In this document: piece by piece, positions 9,057 through 17,200 of the stretch | Position numbering within the stretch: position 1 is the stretch's first letter | Layout: each line of letters opens with the position of its first letter | The notes under the pieces: generated by a model | Database searches by the model: none | What the model was told of the DNA's origin: nothing | Seen by the model: only the letters and a program-made list of their open reading frames with translations | DNA from: Anncaliia algerae PRA339 | Taxonomy: Eukaryota; Microsporidia; Tubulinosematidae | NCBI GenBank assembly: GCA_000385875.2 | Contig: KK365140.1 | Span: 36,106-61,566 of the forward strand | Length of the DNA stretch: 25,461 nt | Direction: 5' to 3' | Translations under genes and position numbers: made by a program

Positions 9057-9842
9057 TTATTCAATATTAAACCTAATAAGACCTACAGTTGTTCCTAAGA
9101 AATAATGGTTATCATGGGATGTAATTATATTGACAATACCTATCTGATCATTCTTATAACATATATCCTCCTTCCCAATTAATTCAATCTCCTCATCACC
9201 CCCAATTATAACATTATATCTCCTATCTAATTTACACAATACCTTTCCACCTATTGGCTTTGAAACAAAGTTTTCTAATAAATTACAATTACTCTTCATC
9301 AAATATCTTCTATTATTTCTTTCTTGGATAAAGTAAATGCTTTCATTAGTATAAATTAAATCCTTTATGTCCAAAAATGCAAATAATTCACGACTACCAT
9401 TTCTTATATCAAATTTAGTAATACCCTCTGCATTAAATGCATAAAATATACTATCATCCTTCCAAACACATTTTTTTCCTCCAAAATATCTGTAGCTATT
9501 AAAAGAATATCTTTGTTTAACATCAAACATTCTAATAGAATAATCTGAGATAGAGGCAATTGTTCCTGCCGAGGATGTGTCATGATAAAACATATCATTG
9601 TGTTTATAAGTATAAATAGAATTAACTTCATTCCAAACCCTTAAACCTACATGTTCATCAACTGTAGTAAACAAATGCTTAGACTTAGTAAATATCTTTA
9701 TATCTTTTTTATATTCATCTGAATATAATATATTTCGTTCATTTTTTATTTTAATATCCCCATCAATCGTTGTGTAGATTAAGTAACCTTTGTTATCACA
9801 AGAGTAAATTCTGTTCTTATCTAGTAATTTAGGATTTAACAT
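9057..9842 (-). CDS. WD40-like beta-propeller protein, function unknown
   Basis: This intact 261-residue frame shows degenerate WD-repeat features. Blade-ending motifs occur as GLRVWNE (residue 70), SIRMFDVK (106), GITKFDIR (144) and GLIRFNIE (258), and the first three lie 36-38 residues apart, the usual WD repeat length. The protein is short, about six to seven diverged blades, with no extra domain, signal peptide or membrane segment. WD proteins act as scaffolds in larger complexes. Candidates such as nucleoporin, ribosome-biogenesis, CSA/ERCC8-like or Bub3-like proteins cannot be told apart by eye, so no function is assigned. The start ATG at 9840-9842 is the first in the frame and lacks a CCC element. 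It stands alone between two long spacers. Confidence 0.8.
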   Translation of the reverse strand: MLNPKLLDKNRIYSCDNKGYLIYTTIDGDIKIKNERNILYSDEYKKDIKIFTKSKHLFTTVDEHVGLRVWNEVNSIYTYKHNDMFYHDTSSAGTIASISDYSIRMFDVKQRYSFNSYRYFGGKKCVWKDDSIFYAFNAEGITKFDIRNGSRELFAFLDIKDLIYTNESIYFIQERNNRRYLMKSNCNLLENFVSKPIGGKVLCKLDRRYNVIIGGDEEIELIGKEDICYKNDQIGIVNIITSHDNHYFLGTTVGLIRFNIE

Positions 9843-10769
9843 TTTTATATTTCTAGAAAAAATTTATTCATTTTATTAGAATTTAAAATATATTTTTTAA
9901 GGAAAATATTGCATTGATATTTGTATTTATTTATGTGTAAATTATATAAATATTTTGTAGATTAAATATTTAAAGAAAGGTATTTTTCATAAGCCATCCA
10001 CCTCAAATCATTTTTATTTATAAGTATAATTTAAATTTATATAACCAAATGAATATAATTCATTAATACTTTCTAGTGATTGGTTTTTTATTGGATGAAT
10101 AGAAAGAATATTTAAAATTAATTTAAACATATTCTAAATATCTATTGGAAAATTATATGCAATATATTTGTTTTATTTGATTAAATCCTTTTAAAAGTTT
10201 AAATATTATTGCTATAACTTTTTAAGCATAGATTTTTCAAAGGTTTGATATTCTTTTTTTCTATGTGCCTATTCTCTTTTTTTACTCCTGAGGTTTAAAT
10301 TAACCATGATAAGGACTGTTTATCTCAATATACAACCCATCATAAATATTTTTTTATCAATCTTTTATTTTCTTAAGAAATATTTGAACAAAACAAATCT
10401 TTTAAATTTCATTTTGTGAGAAAGCGCTATTTTCCATTGTTAACAACCATTTAAGGTTATTTTTTCATATACAGATCAAGATTAAACTTTTTACATATCT
10501 GTCATTTCTGCTTCTGAGTTTTATGCTACAAATAAAAAATATTCAAAAATTATTTAAAGTTTTAACAATATTTTTATCAAATTCTTCTTGTTAAAATGAA
10601 AGATTGATATAAAATATTGTAAATATTTTCATTATTGTTTGTATTTTTATACTTAAATTTTTAAATAATAAATTAAATATTTAACAACTGTTTAACTCAA
10701 ATATATAAAATAAATATCTTTTGAGTAACATTCTAATTTATTCTTTTAAATAAAATCATTAAAATTTAA
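9843..10769. other. AT-rich intergenic region, nothing recognised
   Basis: The 0.9-kb spacer between the WD40-like gene and RPS23, both on minus, is AT-rich and full of stops in all frames. I saw no coding relic, RNA gene or notable repeat. It should contain the promoter of the WD40-like gene and the 3' end of RPS23, but neither can be pinpointed. Confidence 0.6.
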
Positions 10770-11259
10770 TTATCTTGAAGGCTTTTCTTTCTTTCCTTTA
10801 AATAATGCAATCAAAGATACACCCTGTACCATGTCTACCTGATAACGAATACCAGGAATATCTCCTTTTGATTTATTACCCTTACCAAAACCTTTAAGTG
10901 TAACAATATCATTTAGATCAATATGGTTGATAGATCCGTCATAAGGAACGAAAGCACTGACTTTAGTTCCATTCTTAATTAGTTGTACTCTTACACCCTT
11001 TCGAATAGCAGAGTTTGGTTGTTTTGCTCCTACTTGGCTGATTAGTATCAGAACTAAGAATCATCATTTTCAGATGTCCCTACGATCCTCATCATTTTAC
11101 TTACATTTTTTCTAAAACAATACCAGTTGCTTGTGGAGCAGTACCAATAATGTCTTGTTTGTAGAGTGTTCCTAATTGTTTTTTTCTGTAATAGGAATCA
11201 GCTCTTCTTTTTCTTTGTCTGTTTCTCTTTAAATTGTGTGCACAATAAAGTCCATTCAT
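10770..11259 (-). CDS. RPS23: 40S ribosomal protein S23 (uS12), interrupted by one intron
   Basis: This is RPS23/uS12 of the small-subunit decoding centre, about 140 residues once spliced. Exon 1 (11105-11259) starts [13 protein letters not shown] and reaches ATGIVLEK. Exon 2 (10770-11037) carries [47 protein letters not shown] and ends KKEKPSR. All are hallmark uS12 segments, including the QPNSA loop of the decoding site. Joining the exons at 11105/11037 restores the codon (AT+C, Ile) and gives [11 protein letters not shown], collinear with the human and yeast proteins; the spliced length is an exact multiple of three. The ATG directly follows CCC, a strong microsporidian start context. It diverges from RPN10, with an assembly gap upstream. 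Single open frames miss this gene because the intron begins with an in-frame TAA. Confidence 0.95.
11038..11104 (-). other. 67-nt spliceosomal intron in RPS23
   Basis: The intron has 5' splice site GTAAGT (reading down from 11104) and 3' end TACTAATCAG (finishing at 11038). The branch-point sequence TACTAAT runs straight into CAG, the fused branch point/3' splice site seen in microsporidian introns. Its length is not a multiple of three, and its first bases create a TAA in frame right after the last exon-1 codons, so unspliced RNA would give only a ~52-residue fragment. Removing it restores a uS12 sequence exactly. Confidence 0.93.
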
Positions 11260-11593
11260 GGGTAAAAAATTTTAATATTGTTAAAAATAAGNNNNNNNNN
11301 NNNNNNNNNNNNNNNNNNNNNNNNNNNNNNNNNNNNNNNNNNNNNNNNNNNNNNNNNNNNNNNNNNNNNNNNNNNNNNNNNNNNNNNNNNNNNNNNNNNN
11401 NNNNNNNNNNNNNNNNNNNNNNNNNNNNNNNNNNNNNNNNNNNNNNNNNNNNNNNNNNNNNNNNNNNNNNNNNNNNNNNNNNNNNNNNNNNNNNNNNNNN
11501 NATAGTTTATGCTTTGTAGTCTGACTAGTATTTTAATTAAAAATTTTATTTATGATTTGTTTATTTTTTTAAATTTAAATATTTTTGTTTACC
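11260..11593. promoter_or_regulatory. divergent RPS23/RPN10 intergenic region, mostly unsequenced
   Basis: Both genes start at the edges of this segment and are transcribed away from each other, so both promoters must lie here. Only about 32 bp on the RPS23 side and 92 bp on the RPN10 side are real sequence. CCC (11260-11262) abuts the RPS23 ATG and ACC abuts the RPN10 ATG. Confidence 0.6.
11292..11501. other. assembly gap of 210 Ns
   Basis: An unbroken run of N. Any open frame drawn across it is an artefact. Its true length is unknown from this sequence. Confidence 0.99.
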
Positions 11594-12244
11594 ATGGGAA
11601 GAGGAGAAGCATTAATTGTAGTGTTAGACAATTCATTATACATGCAGAATCAAGATTACTTACCAAGTAGATTATTCTTAGAAAGAGAAGTTTGCTATTC
11701 TATCAAAACAAATTTCTTAGCCCGTCCAGAGAGTTATCTTGGAATAGCTCCAATGTCTCAACCTGTTGAAAACTATTTTTTAACTCCTACAAATAAAGAA
11801 TCTTATATAACAAACTTTCTCAATAAAATTTCTTTATCTGATAATTTACAGATTACTAAAGTCCTTACGAGATGTAGAATGTGTCTAAGGAACAGAGAAG
11901 AGGCTGAAAAGAAAATGCTTATTTTTCTTGGTAGTGACATTGATAGTAAGGTATTAGATAAAACAATATTTGATTTGATTTCAAATATAACTGAATGTAT
12001 ACAGGAAGGAATCAAAGTTTCTATAGTACTTTTTGGGGAAAAGAGGCATGTGTTGAGGGATTTGTTTACGGTTGAATATTTTGGAGAGGTTGCAGTTGTG
12101 GATAATGATGAGTCTTTTTTGACTGAATCACTCAATGTTCTTGGGATGAGTGTTTTCAACTATGAAGATGATCCTGATTTAGCCTTAGCTATAAAATTAT
12201 CTATGGAGGAAGAGGAAGAAAGAAAAAGAAAAGAGTTAAAATGA
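11594..12244 (+). CDS. RPN10: 26S proteasome regulatory subunit RPN10 (ubiquitin receptor)
   Basis: Rpn10/PSMD4/S5a is a stoichiometric subunit of the 19S particle that binds polyubiquitin. The 216 residues consist of an N-terminal VWA domain (about 1-185) opening with VVLDNSLYMQNQDYLPSRL, which matches the family's 'DNSe.MRnGDy.PsR'; its later KMLIFLGSDI and KVSIVLFGE strands match 'iivFvGSP' and 'v.ivnFGE'. One ubiquitin-interacting motif follows (about 193-206, DPDLALAIKLSMEE). Yeast Rpn10 also has one UIM, while animal forms carry more and longer tails. The frame opens at a TTG, but the ATG at 11594, in the context ACCATGG, starts where the VWA domain does. An AATAAA overlaps the region just past the stop. 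It appears intact. Confidence 0.94.
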   Translation: MGRGEALIVVLDNSLYMQNQDYLPSRLFLEREVCYSIKTNFLARPESYLGIAPMSQPVENYFLTPTNKESYITNFLNKISLSDNLQITKVLTRCRMCLRNREEAEKKMLIFLGSDIDSKVLDKTIFDLISNITECIQEGIKVSIVLFGEKRHVLRDLFTVEYFGEVAVVDNDESFLTESLNVLGMSVFNYEDDPDLALAIKLSMEEEEERKRKELK

Positions 12245-12453
12245 ATGAATAAATTCATCATTTAATCAATTTAAATATTATTTTTATACATTTAATGAAG
12301 GATTAAATTTACTTACAGTTTATGCATTTACTTTGAAAATATTTATTTTTTTAAAATTAATTATTGCATGATTGGTGATATTTATTAAGTGTTAGTTATT
12401 TTTTTATTAAAAAATATACCATTTATATTTAGCAAAGATTCTTTATTAATAAT

Positions 12454-12672
12454 ATGTCAGATCTTAAAAAATTGTTGCTCCCCCATATGCAAGTATCTTA
12501 TGAAGAAAAAGAGGTTATAAATAAATACAACCCTGGAAAAACAATATTAAAAAAGCCTTGAATTTATCTTGTATATTTACTGAAATGATTGATGGAGTAA
12601 TAAGTATTAGATTATACAAAATGAAGTGTACTTTTAGATTAGAATTCAACATAAAAATAATTATAGATTGAA
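12454..12672 (+). pseudogene. possible small or broken gene of unknown function
   Basis: An ATG at 12454 opens a 35-codon frame to a TGA at 12559, starting MSDLKKLLLPHMQVSYEE and ending NPGKTILKKP. Its composition looks protein-like. A second open run in another frame (about 12559-12672, with CIFTEMIDGVISIRLYKMKC) continues directly, as if one frameshift had broken a longer gene. I recognise no family. It lies 210 bp downstream of RPN10 on the same strand. Chance is a real alternative, since neither run is long. Confidence 0.28.
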
Positions 12673-13329
12673 GCTATGGATATCCTAGCACAAGCCTAAC
12701 TATAAATTACAAGAATAGGAAAAGAATAAAATAAATAACCAGTAAAATATATAATTTTAGGGCTTCTCTATTAATTTGTACTTATAAAACTTTCCTTTTT
12801 GATTTTCTCTAATAAATAGTATTAACATCAATTTTAAACAAAACAGAAAATTATTTATTGAAGCATTCAATAGAAATAAAAAAATTAATATTTTAATTTA
12901 TCTCATTTTTAAATGATATTCTAAAATATTTGTAAAAGGTAATATTTTTAAGATAAAATTTTTATTTCTGTTGCTTTAATAATTTAAGTAACCTTTATAT
13001 CCTATTTATATCTTAGTAATATAATGCTTTAACGATGTGTTATTAAATCTTTCTTTAAATTTTTCATATACATTATTTATAGGATCTGTTTCACTCATTC
13101 TATAAAATACATTGAGAACCAAAATTATTTAAAGACTCATGTTTTTACTCATAAATATTTTTTTTTTGGAATTCAGTTACTTTCATATAATATTTTAAAG
13201 TAAAAAATTCCTTTAATTGATAGTAGCTAAAAAATATCAACTAAAAATTTTATTGTTAAAAGGTTGTATATTGTATTATAGAATAATATCTAATAAAATA
13301 AAAACCTTTTTTTTCCAAAGTAACCAATA

Positions 13330-13740
13330 ATTCAAAAAGGATTAAAAAAGATTTTTACCTTTAAGTTATTATTGTAAGGCTGCCATGGGAGTATCTCTCC
13401 ATTGGAAAGTTATTTTAAAAATAAAGATATGTGATTGGATTTCTGCGTCTTTCCGCTAGAAGAAGAATTATTGGAAGTAGAAAATTTATCTAATTGCTCT
13501 TTCCTTGGCCAACGTGGCATCTTCTCACATTTCTACCTTATATATACTTTTGTTTCTCTCCATCACCAATCACCTTTAGTTAATTTCTAAAGGAGCTATT
13601 TTGATTGGTGATTTCTCTTTTTGGAATGATGAATCAATAGCAATAGCTGATCCAACATATGTTTTTATGCGAAATAGTTTTTTGCAATACCACTTATTTA
13701 AAGCTATTTGATGCCTATACTTTTGTTTTTTAAGCCTTAA
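13330..13740 (-). pseudogene. decayed piggyBac-like transposase fragment
   Basis: The minus strand reads KTYVGSAIAIDSSFQ, then KEKSPIKIAPLEIN, stop, R, stop, LVMERNKSIYKVEM. This parallels the piggyBac DDE domain around its first catalytic Asp: 'Y.pg..laIDEsm..FKGR.s.kqy.P.KPiKRG.KvW...tGYi..f'. The Asp is at 13633-13635. The two stops fall where Lys and Gly of 'KRG' are expected and are one-base changes away (AAA to TAA, GGA to TGA). Further along, in a shifted frame, MPRWPRKEQLDKF resembles the 'NRkgfPKe.l' segment and LSNGEI the following 'l.rGe'. The patch is noticeably less AT-rich than its flanks. The family pattern is recalled, not aligned. Confidence 0.48.
13562..13612. repeat. nested hairpin: 11-bp and 7-bp perfect stems
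   Basis: ATCACCAATCA (13562-13572) pairs perfectly with TGATTGGTGAT (13602-13612). Inside, CCTTTAG (13573-13579) pairs with CTAAAGG (13587-13593) around a 7-nt loop, leaving only an 8-nt bulge (13594-13601). The two helices stack directly on the 5' side. It lies within the piggyBac-like fragment. Confidence 0.6.
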
Positions 13741-14406
13741 TCAATCTTAGACATTTAATTTATGCTTTTCAAGTAAAATATCATCTTCTATTAATTTAGA
13801 ATCCTTTCAGTTGTAATTACAAAACAAACCAAGATTGCCTTAAATAATATCTAAATGAATATTTATTTTTTATTAGATTTATTTTTCATAGCTACATCAT
13901 TAAAATATAAATTATGTCTATTTTTTGTGCATATCTCGGATATTTTGCCCTGATTCTATAAAAAATAATATACAGAATTCATTTTGCTTGAAGAATTATG
14001 AAATAATTTTATAATTACTAATAATTGTTAAAGAATATTATTTTGAAAATTAATGCATTATTTTACCTTGAAATACTAATTTAAATTTTATTAGTGAAAA
14101 TATAATTAAAGAATAAGAATAATAAAATTTAATTTATTAGAAATATAAAGTATATTTTATTTATAAGAAATTTGGCTTTACTAAAAAAAGAATTTTTTTT
14201 TAAATCTTAGGAAATACAAGGAAAAATGAAATTATTTAAATCTCATGTAAGCAACAAAATAAATAATTTAACAAAAATATTTTTTTAATTATAAAATTAC
14301 AAATAAAAAGATATTTGATGTTAAAAAATAATTATGAAACAGAGTTTCATAACTAATTTACATGTAACATTTGCCACACTCTTATTATTAGAAACAACAA
14401 TAAACA

Positions 14407-16458
14407 ATGGAACCAAACCAAGAAGAACCCAAGGAAAAACAAAGCAAAGGAAAAGAGACAGAAACAAAAGATGAAAATAAAAATAATGAAGAGAACAAAA
14501 TAAAGGTACCTAAAACAGAAGAAGAAAAAAGGGCTTTGGAGTTTTTGGAAAAGAAAGAGAGAGAAAAAAAGGAGGAGGAAGAAAGAATGCGCAAGGAGGA
14601 GGAAACTAAGAAAAAAATGGAGGAGAAAGCCAAAGAGATTAAACAGGAACAGAAAGAAGGAGATGGAAAAAAAGAAGATGTTCCTGATGGAGGATCAGCT
14701 GCTAAGGAATTTCTTAAAGATGTTGTTGAAAATGAAGTTGAAAGAGTGGAATTGATTGAGGATACCACAGATAAAAGAGACTTTACAAAACCTTTAGAGC
14801 CAGAAAAATTTGAATATTCCTTTGGAGAATTGGATAAGTTTTTACATTATGAATACAGGGATGTCAGACCAATCTACAGATATTCTGTTGAGATGGTATT
14901 AGTTACTTTTTTCTTGATGGTTCTTCCAATAATTTTAGTTCTTATTGTGGAAAACCCTGGATTTAAAGAAATTTTCTCTGTTTTTTTAAATATCAAAAAT
15001 CCAAGAGTGAAAACATTTTTTAAATTCTGCTGTTTTATTGCAATGACTTATGACATTTTTATCCTTTCCAAGATATTTATGGATAATTTGCTTTATGTGT
15101 TTGTTTGGTTGCTAACTTTACTGGACGTAAGAATAGAAGGAGCAATTGCTACTGCTTTGCAGATAATTTGTAGCTCAACTGATAATTTAAAAAATACCAT
15201 TGCTACATTGTTTGTGTTTTTTGTAGCATCTGAATTATTGGGAGGTTATACTCCCTTTAAGACAGAAATGGATATAAACCATCTTATTCTTACTATAATG
15301 TTGTGGTACGTTTGTTTTTCCTTTATGTTGTTCTTAGAAAATTTGATTATGAATATTTTTTTTGGAGAAATAGGAAGAGGAAGCTTTGCTGGAAGAATTT
15401 ATGATGCAAATTCAAAAACATTTGTTTTTAAGAAATTATTAGCCATTTCGATGAAGAAATTAGAAGGGAAAAAGGCTATGGATAAAGTAATCAATGAAAT
15501 GATTAATGATTACGAATCCAGTATTTTTTTAAAACATGCTTCACTAAATTTAGTAAGTAAAGAGGCAGCAGTGGAAATAGCAGAAAGTATTTTTGGCTAT
15601 TTAGGAATTAAACAGTTGGAATATAAAAAAATCAAAAAGTTTTTTCCTGACATTTATGAGGATGTGTACAGGTATTTGAGTCAAGGAAGAACTCAAAAGA
15701 AAGAGCCTGTTTCCTTTGACACGTTTAAGGAACAGTGTATAAATTTGTATCAAGAAAGAGTTGACATTGCACTTTCACTCTCAGATAGAGATAAAATTCT
15801 ATCAAGATTGAATGTAGTTTTATTGTTTGGAGTGTACTTTTTAGGATTAGTTCTATTCCTTATGCTGCTAAATGTTGATTATAAAGTATATTTGGCTTCA
15901 TTGGGACCATTTTTATTTGCGTTTGGTTGGATATTCCAAGATAGCATCAAAGAACTTTATAGATGTTTTGTTTTTCTGCTAATAAGCCATCCCTTTGACA
16001 ATGGAGATAGAATTGTAATTAATAATGAAGAACTTAAGGTTGCTAATATTGATTTATTTTATACATCATTTTACAATAATAATGGAAGAGTGGTTTACAT
16101 GCCTAATTTATTCTTAGCTACACAAAAGATTTTTAATTTAAGAAGAAGCCTTCATGAAAGTGAAACTGTTGAATTACTGATAGCCTCCTCAACCTCCTTT
16201 GATAATATTTTAAAATTTAAAGATAATTTATCAGAAAAGCTCAAGAAAATTGCAAGAGAATTTACAGGACAAGTTTTAATCATTAAATCTGAATTAGCAG
16301 GAGACTCCATCAAGTTATCTGTAAATATACAGTACAACACAAATTTACAAGATTTTCTACCAAATTTTGCCAGGCATGAATTATTGATAAAAACTCTTAA
16401 AGAGTCACTTGGTTCATGCAGTATTGGGCATAAAGATACTTTTGTGTTTATAACATAA
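14407..16458 (+). CDS. mechanosensitive ion channel, MscS family (eukaryotic Msy type)
   Basis: This 683-residue membrane channel probably releases ions under membrane tension, as fungal Msy1/Msy2 do at internal membranes. Residues 1-135 are a highly charged Lys/Glu-rich, coiled-coil-prone cytosolic tail. Hydrophobic segments follow at about 159-185, 200-222, 225-250, 260-275 and 295-320. A soluble linker (about 330-460) ends in ERVDIALSLSDRDKIL, as in Msy proteins where an EF-hand lies; no clear calcium loop is seen. Two more membrane segments lead into the MscS pore and beta domain: GPFLFAFGWIFQDSIKELY (from 500) then HPFDNGDRI (528-536), YNNNGRVVYMPN and LATQKIFNLRR. The PFDxGDR and PN signatures are diagnostic. 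The layout suggests the ancestral eukaryotic form, not the bacterial-type MscS that some microsporidia acquired. No CCC precedes this ATG. Confidence 0.93.
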   Translation: MEPNQEEPKEKQSKGKETETKDENKNNEENKIKVPKTEEEKRALEFLEKKEREKKEEEERMRKEEETKKKMEEKAKEIKQEQKEGDGKKEDVPDGGSAAKEFLKDVVENEVERVELIEDTTDKRDFTKPLEPEKFEYSFGELDKFLHYEYRDVRPIYRYSVEMVLVTFFLMVLPIILVLIVENPGFKEIFSVFLNIKNPRVKTFFKFCCFIAMTYDIFILSKIFMDNLLYVFVWLLTLLDVRIEGAIATALQIICSSTDNLKNTIATLFVFFVASELLGGYTPFKTEMDINHLILTIMLWYVCFSFMLFLENLIMNIFFGEIGRGSFAGRIYDANSKTFVFKKLLAISMKKLEGKKAMDKVINEMINDYESSIFLKHASLNLVSKEAAVEIAESIFGYLGIKQLEYKKIKKFFPDIYEDVYRYLSQGRTQKKEPVSFDTFKEQCINLYQERVDIALSLSDRDKILSRLNVVLLFGVYFLGLVLFLMLLNVDYKVYLASLGPFLFAFGWIFQDSIKELYRCFVFLLISHPFDNGDRIVINNEELKVANIDLFYTSFYNNNGRVVYMPNLFLATQKIFNLRRSLHESETVELLIASSTSFDNILKFKDNLSEKLKKIAREFTGQVLIIKSELAGDSIKLSVNIQYNTNLQDFLPNFARHELLIKTLKESLGSCSIGHKDTFVFIT

Positions 16459-16641
16459 TCAACAGAATATTTATAGAATATATTGTTATAGAATACAAAA
16501 AAATATATTTATTACTGAATTAAATTATTAAATTATTTTTTTTAGAAATATTGATAAAATTAAAAATATTTTTTATTAAATATTAATTATTTAATTATAT
16601 TATTCAATTATTTTAGAATTTTTTAATGATTTTGTTGCTAA

Positions 16642-17052
16642 ATGGATAAAGAAGCAAACAAAATTTACAACATTGAAGAGTTTAATTACTCTAAAATGAA
16701 AGAAAAAATAGAACTAGAAATAAAAAAGTTAGCTTTGAACCCAGTTAAAACTGAAAAGATAGAAAGATATATTGATAAGTATACAAGTGATGGAGAAACT
16801 AATCTTGAAAAAATGAGGAAAGTACTTTATTTTAATTTACTTCCGGATGAATTAAAGAAGAACCTTAAGAATTCATCAGAAGTTTTGGTTAATTGTGATG
16901 AATCTAATGATGATTTTATAAGGTTAGAAGTTTCTAGTGATGAGAGCGAAGAAGAAGTTTTGAGTGAGGATACTAATATTTCTGAAGAAGTGAGTGTTGA
17001 AAGTATGTCCGAGGAGGAGTTTGAAGATGCACAAAATGAAGAATATTTTTAA
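16642..17052 (+). CDS. acidic hypothetical protein
   Basis: This 136-residue intact frame has no family I recognise. The first ~85 residues are Lys/Glu-rich and probably helical (MKEKIELEIKKLA; KMRKVLYFNLLPDELKKNL). From about residue 86 the protein turns strongly acidic and Ser-rich (SSDESEEEVLSEDT, SEEEFEDAQNEEYF), as in many nucleolar, chaperone or chromatin-associated proteins. No signal peptide or membrane segment is visible. It sits in tandem between the MscS gene and the DEAD-box helicase. The acidic tail next to a probable ribosome-biogenesis helicase is suggestive only. It lacks a CCC element before the ATG. Confidence 0.72.
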   Translation: MDKEANKIYNIEEFNYSKMKEKIELEIKKLALNPVKTEKIERYIDKYTSDGETNLEKMRKVLYFNLLPDELKKNLKNSSEVLVNCDESNDDFIRLEVSSDESEEEVLSEDTNISEEVSVESMSEEEFEDAQNEEYF

Positions 17053-17200
17053 ATATTTTATAAAATTATTTACAATTTTTCTATAAAAATTAAATTTAAT
17101 AATTGAAAAATAATTATTTATTTTTTAAATATTTGGAATTAAAAATTTATTGTTTAAAAAAGATTTAATGAATTTAAAAATATTATTTTTTTATAAACTC

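Larger units (their letters stand above)
12245..14406. other. AT-rich intergenic region with ORF and piggyBac debris
   Basis: This 2.2-kb spacer separates RPN10 from the MscS gene. It holds a short possible gene fragment at about 12454-12672 and a GC-richer patch at about 13330-13740 that reads as a piggyBac-like transposase on minus (separate entries). The remainder, 12680-13320 and 13740-14406, is AT-rich with nothing recognised beyond the MscS promoter that must lie near its right end. Confidence 0.6.

Noticed and set aside
10482-10530. AGATCAAG...ATCTG resembling the 5' part of U2 snRNA
   Set aside because: The branch-point recognition sequence GTAGTA, which must pair with the TACTAAT of the intron, is missing, and the similarity is short.
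11166-11519. Plus-strand open frame spanning the run of Ns
   Set aside because: It exists only because N codons contain no stops; its real part is antisense to RPS23 exon 1.
13626-13650. ATGATGA and CTGA spaced like a box C/D snoRNA
   Set aside because: No terminal stem or second box pair, and the bases are accounted for by the piggyBac-like reading around its first catalytic Asp.
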